Assembly: GCF_000178955.2 (NCBI RefSeq)
Contig: NC_016631.1
Coordinates: forward strand, 5,828,001 to 5,892,000
Length of the DNA stretch: 64,000 nucleotides
Source of the DNA: Granulicella mallensis MP5ACTX8
Lineage (GTDB): Bacteria; Acidobacteriota; Terriglobia; Terriglobales; Acidobacteriaceae
Direction: 5' to 3'
Each line of letters begins with the position of its first letter. The stretch's first letter is position 1. The position numbers were made by a program, and so were the translations under genes. Shown here in pieces: positions 44,816 to 53,910 of the stretch. The notes under the pieces are model-generated. The model was not told the origin of the DNA. It did not search any database and worked only from the letters and a program-made list of their open reading frames with translations.

Positions 44816-46240
44816 TTGGCTACCGAAACAGATTCGAAGATAGAGTTGCAGAGCCTGGCCGCCGACGTTGTCGCACGCGCGCTCCAAGCGGGTGCGACCG
44901 ACGCCGAAGCAGTAGGCTTTGAGAGCGAAGAGTTCTCCGTCAACATCCGCCTGGGACAGGTGGAGCAGCTCACGGAGTCAGGCTCGCGAGCGCTGGGGCT
45001 GCGCGTTTTCTTCCCCTCCCAGGGCGGACAACGCACGGCCAGCACCTCGACATCGGACCTCTCACGCGAGGGCCTGGAACAACTGGTGCGCGGCGCAGTG
45101 GAGCTTGCCAAGGTAACCGGCATCGATCCCTTTGCAGGCCTGCCGGAGCGTGAGGCCTTTGGCTCGCAGAACGTCGACGAGCTGGCGCTCTACTTCGACG
45201 ACGTGCACGACATTCCCGCCGCCGAGCGCATCGACCTCGCTCGGCGCTGCGAGGCCGCGGCGATGGGCTTCGACACCCGCATCCAGAACTCCAGGGGCGC
45301 GGACTTCGATGCCTCGAACGCGCGACGCGTGATGGTGAACTCGCGAGGCTTTGCCGGCGAGTATCGCCGCAGCTACTGCGGCTTCTCCGCCGCGCCCATC
45401 GCCCAGGATGCAAGCGGAGCGATGCAGGGCGGCTCCTGGTACTCGAGCGCGCGCAGCGCGAAGCTGCTCGAATCGCCGGAAGAGATCGGCATCATCGCTG
45501 CCAAGCGTGCGCTGCGGAGACTCGGCGCGCGACGCGTTCCTACGCAGAAGTGCCCTGTCGTCTTTGCGCCGGAGACTGCGCGGGGGCTGATGGGCAATCT
45601 GCTGAACGCGGCCGATGGCGATGCGATCTATCGCAACGCGTCGATGTTCGCAGGCAAGCTCGGCGAACAGGTTGCGGGCGAAAATATCACTATGGTGGAT
45701 GACGGCACGATGGTCTTCGACCACGCGCTGGCTGACGGCAGCACGCTGCGCGTGGGGGGCTTCGGGACCTCACCCTTCGACGGCGACGGTCTGCCGACAC
45801 GCCGCACCATGGTGATCGAACGCGGCGTACTGAAAGAGCTGATGCTGAACACCTACACCGCGCGCAAGCTCGGCATGCAGACAACTCACAAGGCCTCGCG
45901 CGGTCTGGCGGGCGCTCCGGGGATCGGCGGCGGCAACTATTTTCTTGAACCGGGAACGGCGACACCGGAGCAGATCATCGGCGATGTGCAATCAGGTCTC
46001 TACGTGCTGCAGACGATGGGCACCGGCGTGAACCTTGTCACCGGCGACTACTCGCTGGGCGTGAGCGGGTTGTGGATCGAGAACGGCGAACTTGCGTATC
46101 CCGTCGAAGAGATCACGATTGCGGGAAACCTGAAGGACATGTTCCGCAATGTGTCGGCGATTGGGGATGACCTGGAGTTTCGCGGCAGCGGCGCTGTGCC
46201 GACGGTGCGGGTTGAAGGCATGACGGTCGCGGGCAGTTAG
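44816..46240 (+). CDS. pmbA: TldE (PmbA) metalloprotease subunit
   Basis: 474-residue TldE/PmbA, partner of TldD. It shows DAEAVGFESEEFSVNIRLGQVEQLTES, then QKCPVVFAPETARGLMGNL, YRNASMFAGKLGEQV, PTRRTMVIERGVLKELMLNTY and TGDYSLGVSGLWIENGE. Like other TldE proteins it lacks the HExxxH motif. TTG start with GGAAGAG upstream. It probably forms an operon with tldD and the small Cys/His gene. Confidence 0.94.
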   Translation: MATETDSKIELQSLAADVVARALQAGATDAEAVGFESEEFSVNIRLGQVEQLTESGSRALGLRVFFPSQGGQRTASTSTSDLSREGLEQLVRGAVELAKVTGIDPFAGLPEREAFGSQNVDELALYFDDVHDIPAAERIDLARRCEAAAMGFDTRIQNSRGADFDASNARRVMVNSRGFAGEYRRSYCGFSAAPIAQDASGAMQGGSWYSSARSAKLLESPEEIGIIAAKRALRRLGARRVPTQKCPVVFAPETARGLMGNLLNAADGDAIYRNASMFAGKLGEQVAGENITMVDDGTMVFDHALADGSTLRVGGFGTSPFDGDGLPTRRTMVIERGVLKELMLNTYTARKLGMQTTHKASRGLAGAPGIGGGNYFLEPGTATPEQIIGDVQSGLYVLQTMGTGVNLVTGDYSLGVSGLWIENGELAYPVEEITIAGNLKDMFRNVSAIGDDLEFRGSGAVPTVRVEGMTVAGS

Positions 46241-46244
46241 AGCT

Positions 46245-46468
46245 TTTGCCTTTCTGGTTTGTCATTCCGAGCGCAGCGAGTGAATCTGCTTCCTCCCGTT
46301 CTTTGCCCGTATCACCCAGGAATATATGGGCAAAAATTGGAAGCCATGAGTTGTATCGGCCATAACGTCCGTGCTGCCACTGACGAAAAACGGGAGAAAG
46401 CAGATTCACTCGCTGCGCTCGGAATGACAAACCAGAAATACAAAAGCAAAACCAGAAATACAAAGGCA
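46245..46468. repeat. Long inverted-arm element (family 2) after tldE
   Basis: Left arm 46245-46300 and right arm 46389-46468. The inner 45 nt (46256-46300 with 46389-46433) pair with two changes. The arms carry GTCATTCCGAGCGCAGCGAG. An 88-nt core lies between. The same element is seen at 62240-62446. Confidence 0.85.
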
Positions 46469-46488
46469 GTCCGGCTACAATTCTCGCT

Positions 46489-47937
46489 GTGAGCGCAGCT
46501 TTCGACTTCAGCCATCGCATCGAGTTTCTCCCGGCCAATGCCGACGAGATTCTGCGCAATGTTCCCGCAGCTCCGGGCGTGTTCGCCCTGCGTGGCGAGC
46601 GCGAAGGAGATGAACCCTATCTCACCCGTGCGGCAGATCTGCGCAGAAGATTGCGGCGATTGCTCGCTCCCCCGGAAGCGGTCGATGAACAGGGGCGGCC
46701 GGTCCTCTCCAAGCGCCTCAACCTGCGTGAAAAAGTCCGCTGGATCGAGTGGACAGCGACAGGCTCGGAGTTCGAGTCCGCACTGGTGCTCTACTGCGCA
46801 TCGCGTGCGGTCTACGGGGCCGAAGAGGCACGGCGGCGACTGCGGCTGCATCCTCCCTACTTCCTGCGCGTGACCATGACGCACGAGCATCCGCGCGTCT
46901 ACTCGACCAACCGCCTGAGCAAGCGGGCCCTCGCCGAAACCTTTGGCCCCTTCCCTTCGCGGGCGGCAGCGGAACGCTACTGCGATGCTGTGCTCGATCT
47001 CTTCAAGCTGCGACGCTGCTACGAAGACCTGCAGCCCTATCCGGAGCATCCTGGCTGCGTCTACGGCGAGATGAAGAAGTGCATGGAGCCCTGCAAGCTG
47101 GCGTGCTCCGCCGAGGAGTATGCCGCCGAGGCGCAGCGCGTCTTCCGGTTCTTCGCCACGAGCGGTGAGTCGATGCTGGCGGAGGTCGCCGCGCTACGCG
47201 AGAAAGCCAGCGCGGCCATGGACTTCGAGGAGGCCGCTGCCCTGCACAAGCAATGGGAGCGCGTGAAGGCGGCTGCACTGCTGGTCGATGAGCTGGTGCG
47301 TCCGGTCGCGGAACTGCGCGCCGTCGTACTGCAGGAGGCTGCGCCACGCGCAGGCGAGAAGCTTGAGGAGGCCGCGGTCTTTCTGTTGGAGCGAGGAAGG
47401 ATCGTTGGCCCGGAACCGCTCTCTACGCTGGGCGTTCGCGCGGTGCGGGAACAGACGGCCGTGGGAAGCTCCCTGTTCGCGCAGCCGTTGATGCTGGCGG
47501 CGGTCCCTTTGGATGAGCCTGCTTCCGAAGCTCCAGCCGCCACGAAGGCTGCGACGCTCTCTCCCGAGGACCGTGCGCGCGAAGTATTGCAAAGGCTTGC
47601 GGAGCGCGCGGACTCTGCGGGCGAGGCGGAGATCAACGAGCGCTGCGATTCGCTCTCGCTCTTTCGCCGCTGGTACTACCGGCCTGAAAAGCAGCGCGCG
47701 GGTGAGGTCTTTCTGCCGAACGCCGACGGCGCCTGGCCGATACGCCGCATCCTGAACGGCGCGGCGCGGATCGTGCTCGGGCCTCCGGGGGAGTTGCAGG
47801 CCGTCGATCGCGAGGCCGCGAAGAACTTGAAGACGAAGGTGATTCATCCGGGCCGCGAGGGCGTAGAGCGCGTTGTGCCGGTGCTGCCAAAGCGTAGCCG
47901 TTCGCGCAAGAGTGTGACGCCGGGGGACATCGGGTAA
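46489..47937 (+). CDS. UvrC-like protein with degenerate GIY-YIG site
   Basis: 482-residue protein aligned by eye to the N-terminal half of UvrC. An N-terminal GIY-YIG-like region (about 20-110) reads APGVFAL and then PYLTRAADLRRRL, so the second Tyr and the following Gly are altered while the Arg in LRRRL remains. A cluster Cys177, Cys190, Cys198, Cys202 matches the UvrC iron-sulfur ligands. A UVR motif (about 230-262; REKASAAMDFEEAAALHKQW) follows, the region that contacts UvrB. There is no C-terminal RNase H-like nuclease; instead the tail is unrelated and basic. GTG start without a good Shine-Dalgarno. It may be a UvrC paralogue that binds UvrB or DNA but does not cut; true activity is uncertain. 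Confidence 0.8.
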   Translation: MSAAFDFSHRIEFLPANADEILRNVPAAPGVFALRGEREGDEPYLTRAADLRRRLRRLLAPPEAVDEQGRPVLSKRLNLREKVRWIEWTATGSEFESALVLYCASRAVYGAEEARRRLRLHPPYFLRVTMTHEHPRVYSTNRLSKRALAETFGPFPSRAAAERYCDAVLDLFKLRRCYEDLQPYPEHPGCVYGEMKKCMEPCKLACSAEEYAAEAQRVFRFFATSGESMLAEVAALREKASAAMDFEEAAALHKQWERVKAAALLVDELVRPVAELRAVVLQEAAPRAGEKLEEAAVFLLERGRIVGPEPLSTLGVRAVREQTAVGSSLFAQPLMLAAVPLDEPASEAPAATKAATLSPEDRAREVLQRLAERADSAGEAEINERCDSLSLFRRWYYRPEKQRAGEVFLPNADGAWPIRRILNGAARIVLGPPGELQAVDREAAKNLKTKVIHPGREGVERVVPVLPKRSRSRKSVTPGDIG

Positions 47938-47968
47938 TGGACCTTACCGGCATCCTTCGGTTTTGCTT

Positions 47969-48038
47969 CGAGTAGCGAGAGATGAGTTGCGAGAGGCGAG
48001 TAATGACTCGTATCTCGACTCTCGTATCTCGTGACTCG
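47969..48038. repeat. CGAG-type heptamer hairpin, copy 1
   Basis: CGAGTAGCGAGAGATGAGTT and further GAG-rich units, then the complementary CTCGTATCTCGACTCTCGTA. The same element lies at 49149 and 50824, so three copies flank two successive genes. Confidence 0.75.
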
Positions 48039-48086
48039 GAGCATTTCTTCGGGGCTTCGGGCCTCTGTGGCGGCCCCATTATGCGT

Positions 48087-49076
48087 CTACCCTCGATGAA
48101 GTTGCGGAGCCATCACCTGCGCGCGTGCCGTATCGAGAATATGCATCACGTCGCGGGAGATAGTATGCGTCAGTACGGGACTCATCTTCGTCTCCGTGCG
48201 CAGCAACTGACAGAAGTGATCCACCTCATACTGGAGCCCACCTGCTGCAAAGGGCTCGTCCAGTGTGACTGCGCGGCCATCCTTATACCGGATCGTGGCC
48301 CGCACGGGGTTCCACCAGGGCGCATGCAGGGACACATGGCCTCCCTCCGCGCAGAGCGTTGCTTCACCGGGGGACGAGAGCCCCATGCCGCAGTGAAGCT
48401 GCGAAAATCCGCGCTGATGCTCCACCTGCACAAAGGCAAAGGCGTCCACACCGTTCTGCATGCGACCGATGGTCGCGATGGACGAGGCTTGCCCAAGCCA
48501 CTCCACCGCCAGCCACGCCTGGTAGACGCCGATCCCCTGCAAGGCGCCTCCGTGCAGATCGGCCCGCCACGAAGGATGATCCGGCGGCACACGCGCATCG
48601 CAGTATCCCGACTGCACATACTGCACATCGCCGATGGGATCTTCTTCCAGGTGCTTGCGCAGCGAGCGGTGAAGCGGAAAGAAAGGAGGCTTCATCGCCT
48701 CCATAAAGAGCTGGTCGTTTTCGCGAGCCGCAACCAGCACCCGATCCAGTTCTTCGCTGCTTCGCATCAACGGCTTCTCACACAGCACCGGTTTGCGCGC
48801 CTTGAGAGCTGCCAGCGCAAACTGCTCGTGGGTATCCGGCAGCGTGGCGATATAAACGGCGTCGCATCTTTCGAAGAGCGTGTCCAGCGTCAGGCACGCC
48901 TCAGCGTTGCTGGCTTCAGCCAGGGCGGCCACGGTCGCTTCATTGCGTCCCCACACGGCGGAGACACAGGCGTTCTCCGTATGCTGCATGCTGAGGGCGA
49001 AGCGGCGCGCGATGCCGCCGCTGCCAATAATGCCAAACCTGATCTTGTCTTTTCCGCTCATCGTCTCTTCGCTCAT
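48087..49076 (-). CDS. Gfo/Idh/MocA-family oxidoreductase
   Basis: 329-residue NAD(P)-dependent oxidoreductase. The N-terminal Rossmann fold has FGIIGSGGIARRFALSM and IATLPDTHEQFALAALKARKPVLCEKPL (EKP with the catalytic Lys). The C-terminal domain has HPSWRADLHGGALQGIGVYQ. Possible starts are ATG 49076 and ATG 49061. The substrate is likely a sugar or inositol derivative; it cannot be deduced. It is flanked on both sides by CGAG-type hairpins. Confidence 0.88.
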   Translation of the reverse strand: MSEETMSGKDKIRFGIIGSGGIARRFALSMQHTENACVSAVWGRNEATVAALAEASNAEACLTLDTLFERCDAVYIATLPDTHEQFALAALKARKPVLCEKPLMRSSEELDRVLVAARENDQLFMEAMKPPFFPLHRSLRKHLEEDPIGDVQYVQSGYCDARVPPDHPSWRADLHGGALQGIGVYQAWLAVEWLGQASSIATIGRMQNGVDAFAFVQVEHQRGFSQLHCGMGLSSPGEATLCAEGGHVSLHAPWWNPVRATIRYKDGRAVTLDEPFAAGGLQYEVDHFCQLLRTETKMSPVLTHTISRDVMHILDTARAQVMAPQLHRG

Positions 49077-49148
49077 CTCGGCATTTGTACCTTGTCGATC
49101 CACAAGCCGCAAGGGCGCGGCGTCCTTCTGGTTCCTGCCTCTTGGCGT

Positions 49149-49219
49149 CGAGCTGCGAGAGATGAGTTGCGAGAGGCGAGTAAGGACTCGTATCTCAATT
49201 CTCGTATCTCACGACTCGG
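49149..49219. repeat. CGAG-type heptamer hairpin, copy 2
   Basis: CGAGCTGCGAGAGATGAGTT ... ACTCGTATCTCAATTCTCGT. Close copy of the element at 47969, including the preceding and following bases. Confidence 0.75.
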
Positions 49220-49278
49220 AGCATCGCTTCGGGTAACAGATCGGTAAGATGATCCTCGTATCCCTCTGGAGGGCGACG

Positions 49279-50790
49279 ATGCACGCTTCCTCGAAAACCC
49301 CATCGGCCGCTGTCGGACGATGGGTTCTGGTTGCGACCATTCTCGGATCGAGCATGGCCTTCATCGATGGGACGGTCGTCAACGTTGCGCTTCCAGCGGT
49401 GCAGGTTGCTCTGCACGCAACCGCGAGTGATCTTCAATGGGTCGTGGAGTCCTATGCGCTTCTACTCGCTTCGCTGCTTCTGCTGGGAGGCTCACTCGGT
49501 GACCTGTACGGTCGCCGCAAGATCTTTGTCGCAGGTGTGCTGGTCTTTGCTGCTGGTTCAGCGTGGTGCGGATTCGCTTCTTCGATTGAGTTTCTGATTC
49601 TTGCGCGAGCCTTCCAGGGAGTCGGCGCAGCGCTATTGATACCGGGAAGTCTAGCCCTCATTAGTTCATCCTTTCCGGCAAGCGAACGAGGCCGCGCCAT
49701 CGGCACATGGTCGGGTTTTACAGCCATTACGGCGGCGGTCGGTCCGGTTCTCGGAGGCTGGCTGGTCCAGCATGGCTCCTGGCGGTGGGTCTTCTTTATC
49801 AATCTCCCCCTGGCGGTTGTCGTTGTGGCGTTGACGCTGCGTTATGTCGCAGAGAGCCGCAATCAAGAGGCCAGCCGGATTCTGGATTGGCGAGGAGCCT
49901 CGCTGGCGACCCTTGGCCTGGGAGCGACGACCTACGCGCTAATCGAAGCTCCACACGGTGGCCGTATCGTGTGGGCGATGGGCGTTGCCGGAGTTGGCGC
50001 GCTCGCCGCCTTCTTACTGCTGGAGGCTCACTCCCCAGCTCCCATGGTCTCCCTCAAGTTATTTCGCTCGAGAGACTTCAGTGGGGCCAACCTGCTTACT
50101 TTCTTTCTGTATGCGGCTCTGAGCGGTCTGCTCTTCTTTCTCCCGCTCGATCTCATCCAAGTTCAGCACTACTCCGCGACCCAGGCGGGAGGCGCGCTGC
50201 TCCCGCTTATCCTTTTGATCTTTCTGTTGTCCCGCTGGTCCGGTGGACTGATCGCGCGCTATGGGGCAAGGACACCCCTGACGATCGGACCGCTCATAGC
50301 GGCGGCAGGCTATGCGCTCATGCTGAGAGGCGGCATCGGCCAGTCCTATTGGACGACACTCTTCCCCGCCATCTTGACGCTTGGCCTGGGGATGGCGATC
50401 AGCGTAGCTCCGCTCACGACAGCCGTGATGGAATCCGTCCCCGACAGCGAAGCGGGTGTGGCTTCGGGCGTCAACAATGCCGTTTCACGAATTGCCGGAC
50501 TCTTAGCGGTCGCGGTCTTCGGCCTGGTCTTGTCGTTCGGGTTCAATCGAGCTCTCACGCATAGCCTTGACCAACTGGCGCTCTCGCCCGAAGCCCTGCA
50601 AAACATCAACCGTGAACGCCCCAAACTCGCGGGAGCCGAGACCAGTGACCCGCGCGTGAGACGAGCGATCAACGAAGCCTTCCTGTCCGGGTATCACGAT
50701 ATTCTCCTGATCTCCATTGTCCTGAGCGTGCTCAGCGCGTTCAGCGCTCGCATGATTTCATCCGGTACTCGGGAGGCGGCGGGGTCCTAG
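49279..50790 (+). CDS. MFS multidrug exporter, DHA2 (EmrB/QacA) type
   Basis: 503-residue transporter with about 14 membrane helices. Motifs: STMAFIDGTVVNVALPAVQ-like opening (FIDGTVVNVALP), GGSLGDLYGRRKIF (motif A), and RAFQGVGAALLIPGSLALI, typical of drug:H+ antiporters with 14 helices. ATG 49279 follows GGAGG at good spacing. There is no MarR or TetR regulator next to it. Likely role is efflux of toxic compounds; substrate unknown. Confidence 0.92.
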   Translation: MHASSKTPSAAVGRWVLVATILGSSMAFIDGTVVNVALPAVQVALHATASDLQWVVESYALLLASLLLLGGSLGDLYGRRKIFVAGVLVFAAGSAWCGFASSIEFLILARAFQGVGAALLIPGSLALISSSFPASERGRAIGTWSGFTAITAAVGPVLGGWLVQHGSWRWVFFINLPLAVVVVALTLRYVAESRNQEASRILDWRGASLATLGLGATTYALIEAPHGGRIVWAMGVAGVGALAAFLLLEAHSPAPMVSLKLFRSRDFSGANLLTFFLYAALSGLLFFLPLDLIQVQHYSATQAGGALLPLILLIFLLSRWSGGLIARYGARTPLTIGPLIAAAGYALMLRGGIGQSYWTTLFPAILTLGLGMAISVAPLTTAVMESVPDSEAGVASGVNNAVSRIAGLLAVAVFGLVLSFGFNRALTHSLDQLALSPEALQNINRERPKLAGAETSDPRVRRAINEAFLSGYHDILLISIVLSVLSAFSARMISSGTREAAGS

Positions 50791-50823
50791 AAGCTGGCAT
50801 CCGGGGTGTTCTTCTGTTTGCGT

Positions 50824-50894
50824 CGAGTTACGAGAGATGAGTTGCGAGAGGCGAGGAATCAGCTCGTATCTCGATTCTTGTGTCTCACGACTCG
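50824..50894. repeat. CGAG-type heptamer hairpin, copy 3
   Basis: CGAGTTACGAGAGATGAGTT ... GCTCGTATCTCGATTCTTGT. Third copy of the element at 47969; it follows the MFS gene. Confidence 0.75.
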
Positions 50895-51010
50895 AAGCAT
50901 CCCTGAGTGGTCGCCCCTGGCCTCTGCGGCCACACCCTCATGCGCAAAGCCTCAGTTACGATACGCGAGGCTGGTAATCTTGAAAGATTCCGGCAAGCGG
51001 GAGAAACATT

Positions 51011-51754
51011 GTGATTGAGTTAGCATTTTCGATTCTGGCGGCGGACTTCGCACATCTTGCGGACGAGATCGCGCGCGCCGAGCGTGGCGGCGGCACCATC
51101 GTCCACGTCGACGTGATGGACGGCCACTTCGTGCCCAACATTACCTTCGGGCCGCCGGTCGTGAAGGCGATTCGTCCGGTCACCAAACTGCCGCTCGACT
51201 GCCACCTGATGATCGAGGACCCCGACCAGTTCATCCCGGCGTTTGCTGAAGCCGGGGCGAATATGGTCAGCGTGCACGTGGAAGTATGCCGCCATCTGAA
51301 CCGCACCCTGCAGCACATCATCGATCACGGCATGGGCGCGGGCGTCGTCATCAACCCGGCGACGCCGGTGGAGATGCTCATTGAAGTGCTGCCGATGGTG
51401 CACCATGTGCTCGTGATGAGTGTGAACCCCGGCTTTGGCGGGCAGAAGTTCCTGCCGCGCTCCGTCGAGCGGATCGCGCATCTGCGCCGCCTGCGGGAGG
51501 AGATGGGGCTGAACTTTCGCATCGAGGTCGATGGCGGGGTCGCTCACGATACGGTAGCGAGCGTCGTCGAAGCAGGAGCGGACATGCTCGTGGCCGGCTC
51601 GGCGATCTTTGAGAAGGGCAAGACCGAAAAGAATGCCCGTGAGTTCCTGCGGATCGCGCGCAAAGCAGCGGGAGAGAGAACAGCAAGGGTGAAAGCAGCC
51701 CCCCTCCCGGGCAAGAAGGCACTCCCCCGCCGGGTTTCCCGGGCGGGCAAATAG
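51011..51754 (+). CDS. rpe: Ribulose-phosphate 3-epimerase
   Basis: 247-residue TIM-barrel epimerase that interconverts ribulose-5-phosphate and xylulose-5-phosphate in the pentose phosphate pathway. Motifs: ELAFSILAADFAHLADEI, IVHVDVMDGHFVPNITFGP, LPLDCHLMIEDPDQFI, VLVMSVNPGFGGQKF and RIEVDGGVAHDTV. It has a basic C-terminal extension of about 25 residues not usual in Rpe. GTG start with GGGAG upstream. Confidence 0.96.
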   Translation: MIELAFSILAADFAHLADEIARAERGGGTIVHVDVMDGHFVPNITFGPPVVKAIRPVTKLPLDCHLMIEDPDQFIPAFAEAGANMVSVHVEVCRHLNRTLQHIIDHGMGAGVVINPATPVEMLIEVLPMVHHVLVMSVNPGFGGQKFLPRSVERIAHLRRLREEMGLNFRIEVDGGVAHDTVASVVEAGADMLVAGSAIFEKGKTEKNAREFLRIARKAAGERTARVKAAPLPGKKALPRRVSRAGK

Positions 51755-51911
51755 GGCAGTTCACAACAGGTATCGGCTGAGAAGAGAGAGGTCTGCCCGG
51801 TTTTCTTCCCCTGAAAACCATCCGGCACGGCTCTCCCGAGGCCAGTAACGGTGAAACTGCACTAGAATAAAAGGCAGTCCCGCAGCATCGCTGTGGGCGG
51901 ATGGAGTTGCA

Positions 51912-53747
51912 ATGCGTACAGGGTTTGGAAGTTTTTTCACGAGCCGCCGGGCTGGATGGATGGCCGGGCTGGCAGTAGCAGCGATGCTGTCCCCGTCTCT
52001 CGCCCTTGTGGCCCAGGAAACAGCACCGGCAGCGGCAACGCCGCAGACAACCGAGCCTGCTACGACCGCTCCCGCGCAGGCTACCAGCGGCGACCAGGCG
52101 ACCAGCGCTACGCTCAGCAATACCCCCGACAAGAAAAAGAAGCACGAGAAGGTGGCCAAGGCCGACCGCGTCAAGCAGGGCAAAGACACCCGTGCGGTGA
52201 TCAAGCGTGACAGCAAGCTCCAGCCGCAGCTCAGCAAGGACGCACAGCTGCCGGACAAGCAGCTCTACGACAAGGCGCTGGCCCAATCCAAGAGCGGCCA
52301 CTATGACGTCGCCCGTCTCGACCTGCAGACCCTGTTGAACACCTATCCTGACTCGCAGTACCAGATGCGCGCCAAGCTGGCCGTTGCCGATAGCTTTTAC
52401 CGCGAAGGCGGTTCAGCCGCCCTGGCCCAGGCCGAGCAGGAATATACCGACTTCATCACCTTCTTCCCGAACGTGCCCGAGGCCGCCGAGGCCCAGATGC
52501 GCGTCGGCGACATCTACCTGAAGCAGATGGACGTTCCGGACCGCGACTATACCAAGGCTCTCAAGGCCGAGGAAGCTTACCGCACCATGCTGCGGCAGTA
52601 TCGCGATGCTCCCCCCAAGTTGCTCGAAGAGGTACGCCAGAAGCTGCGCGAGGTTCAGGAAGTGATGGCCACGCGTGAGGCCGAGCTGGGTGCGTTCTAC
52701 GCCTCGCATGAGAACTGGGCGGCAACGATCGCTCGCTACCAGACCGTGATTGACCAGTATCCGCAGTACAGCCACATGGACGACGCCCTGATCGGACTCG
52801 GCGATGCCTATGCGGCCCAGGCCCATATCATCCGCTCGCAGGCCCTGCCGGAAGCAGCGCGCGCCAAGCTGCTGCAGGAGTATGACGGCAAGGCCGCAAC
52901 CGCCTACCGGACAGTGGTTCTGGAGCACTCCGCCGCACCGCACGCGGAAGACGCCAAAGAACGGCTCGCAGCCATGAACCTGCCGATTCCGGAACCGACC
53001 CCGGAACAGGTAGCGGCCAGCGAAGCCCTCGAAAGCAGCCGTGCGCAATACACGATGTCCCGCCGTCTCCAGTTGCTGATCCTGCATAAGCCGGATACGG
53101 TCCCCGCAGCACGCGCCGGCGACCCTCCGCTAGACGATGCGCCGATCACCACGGCTCCGCAGGTCATCAAGCAGATGCTGGCCAGCTATGCGGGCGCGCT
53201 CAATCCTGCAGCAGCAGCTGCTGCTGCCGCCGATGCAGCCAAGACTCCCATTACAGCGGCTCCCGGGAGCGACAGCGCGGCTCCAGCCACCACAGCGGAG
53301 CCTTCAGCCGCTGCCGCGCCGCCTACCCTCTCCGACGTTCCCGCACCAGGCGAGGCCGCTCACGACAGCACTACGTCCACGATGGAAGCCGCCCCTGCCC
53401 GTAGCGGACCCACGGGTACAGGCTTGGGCGTTGAGGTGCTGACGCCTGGAGTGAGCACGTCTCCCGTAAGCAATCTGCCTGCGGCGACGGGAGCTCCCGA
53501 CCCCAACAACGGACTGCCTACTGCCGGCCCAAAGGACACCGCTGCTCTGCCACCTATCGAGAAGCCAGCCGAGGCTCCCGACCAGGTAAACGAGCTGAAG
53601 GGTGCGTCGGCACAACCGGCGGCACAGACGGCGACGACCGGGAAGAACGGAAAGAAGAAGAATCCCAAGCAGCCCTTCGACAAGGATGACGAAAGCTCCA
53701 GCACCCACAAGAAGAAGAAGGGTCTGGACAAGCTGAATCCGCTCTAA
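51912..53747 (+). CDS. BamD-like outer-membrane assembly protein with long C-terminal tail
   Basis: 611-residue exported protein. A signal peptide (about 1-36) is followed by an Ala/Thr/Gln-rich linker and a Lys-rich stretch (to about 100). The TPR-like part (about 115-350) has repeated YDKALAQSKSGHYDVARLDLQTLL, YPDSQYQMRAKLAVADSFY and LAQAEQEYTDFITFFPN, typical of BamD/outer membrane lipoprotein assembly factor YfiO. There is no clear lipobox Cys. The C-terminal 230 residues are low-complexity and Ala/Pro/Thr-rich, ending in a Lys-rich segment, which is far longer than the 240-residue E. coli BamD. Likely role is beta-barrel protein insertion. Confidence 0.78.
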   Translation: MRTGFGSFFTSRRAGWMAGLAVAAMLSPSLALVAQETAPAAATPQTTEPATTAPAQATSGDQATSATLSNTPDKKKKHEKVAKADRVKQGKDTRAVIKRDSKLQPQLSKDAQLPDKQLYDKALAQSKSGHYDVARLDLQTLLNTYPDSQYQMRAKLAVADSFYREGGSAALAQAEQEYTDFITFFPNVPEAAEAQMRVGDIYLKQMDVPDRDYTKALKAEEAYRTMLRQYRDAPPKLLEEVRQKLREVQEVMATREAELGAFYASHENWAATIARYQTVIDQYPQYSHMDDALIGLGDAYAAQAHIIRSQALPEAARAKLLQEYDGKAATAYRTVVLEHSAAPHAEDAKERLAAMNLPIPEPTPEQVAASEALESSRAQYTMSRRLQLLILHKPDTVPAARAGDPPLDDAPITTAPQVIKQMLASYAGALNPAAAAAAAADAAKTPITAAPGSDSAAPATTAEPSAAAAPPTLSDVPAPGEAAHDSTTSTMEAAPARSGPTGTGLGVEVLTPGVSTSPVSNLPAATGAPDPNNGLPTAGPKDTAALPPIEKPAEAPDQVNELKGASAQPAAQTATTGKNGKKKNPKQPFDKDDESSSTHKKKKGLDKLNPL

Positions 53748-53750
53748 AAA

Positions 53751-53887
53751 GCAGAGTGTAGAGGATAGAGTGTAGAGGATAGAGTGTAGAGAGTAGAACG
53801 AATAAGGGAGCGGCGCTGAATGATCGTATTCAGCGCCGCTCTTTTGTTTTCTCTATCCTCTACGCTCTATCCCTCTACACTCTGTCC
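53751..53887. repeat. AGAGTGTAGAGGAT heptamer-type inverted repeat enclosing a terminator
   Basis: About three AGAGTGTAGAGGAT units (53754-53797) face CTATCCTCTACGCTCTATC-type units (53851-53887). Between them lies the terminator at 53808-53850. Confidence 0.8.
53808..53850 (+). terminator. Intrinsic terminator after the BamD-like gene
   Basis: GAGCGGCGCTGAA pairs with TTCAGCGCCGCTC around a TGATCGTA loop, then TTTTGTTTT. Confidence 0.9.
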
Positions 53888-53910
53888 TCCTCCTGCTACG
53901 CTTAAAGCTT

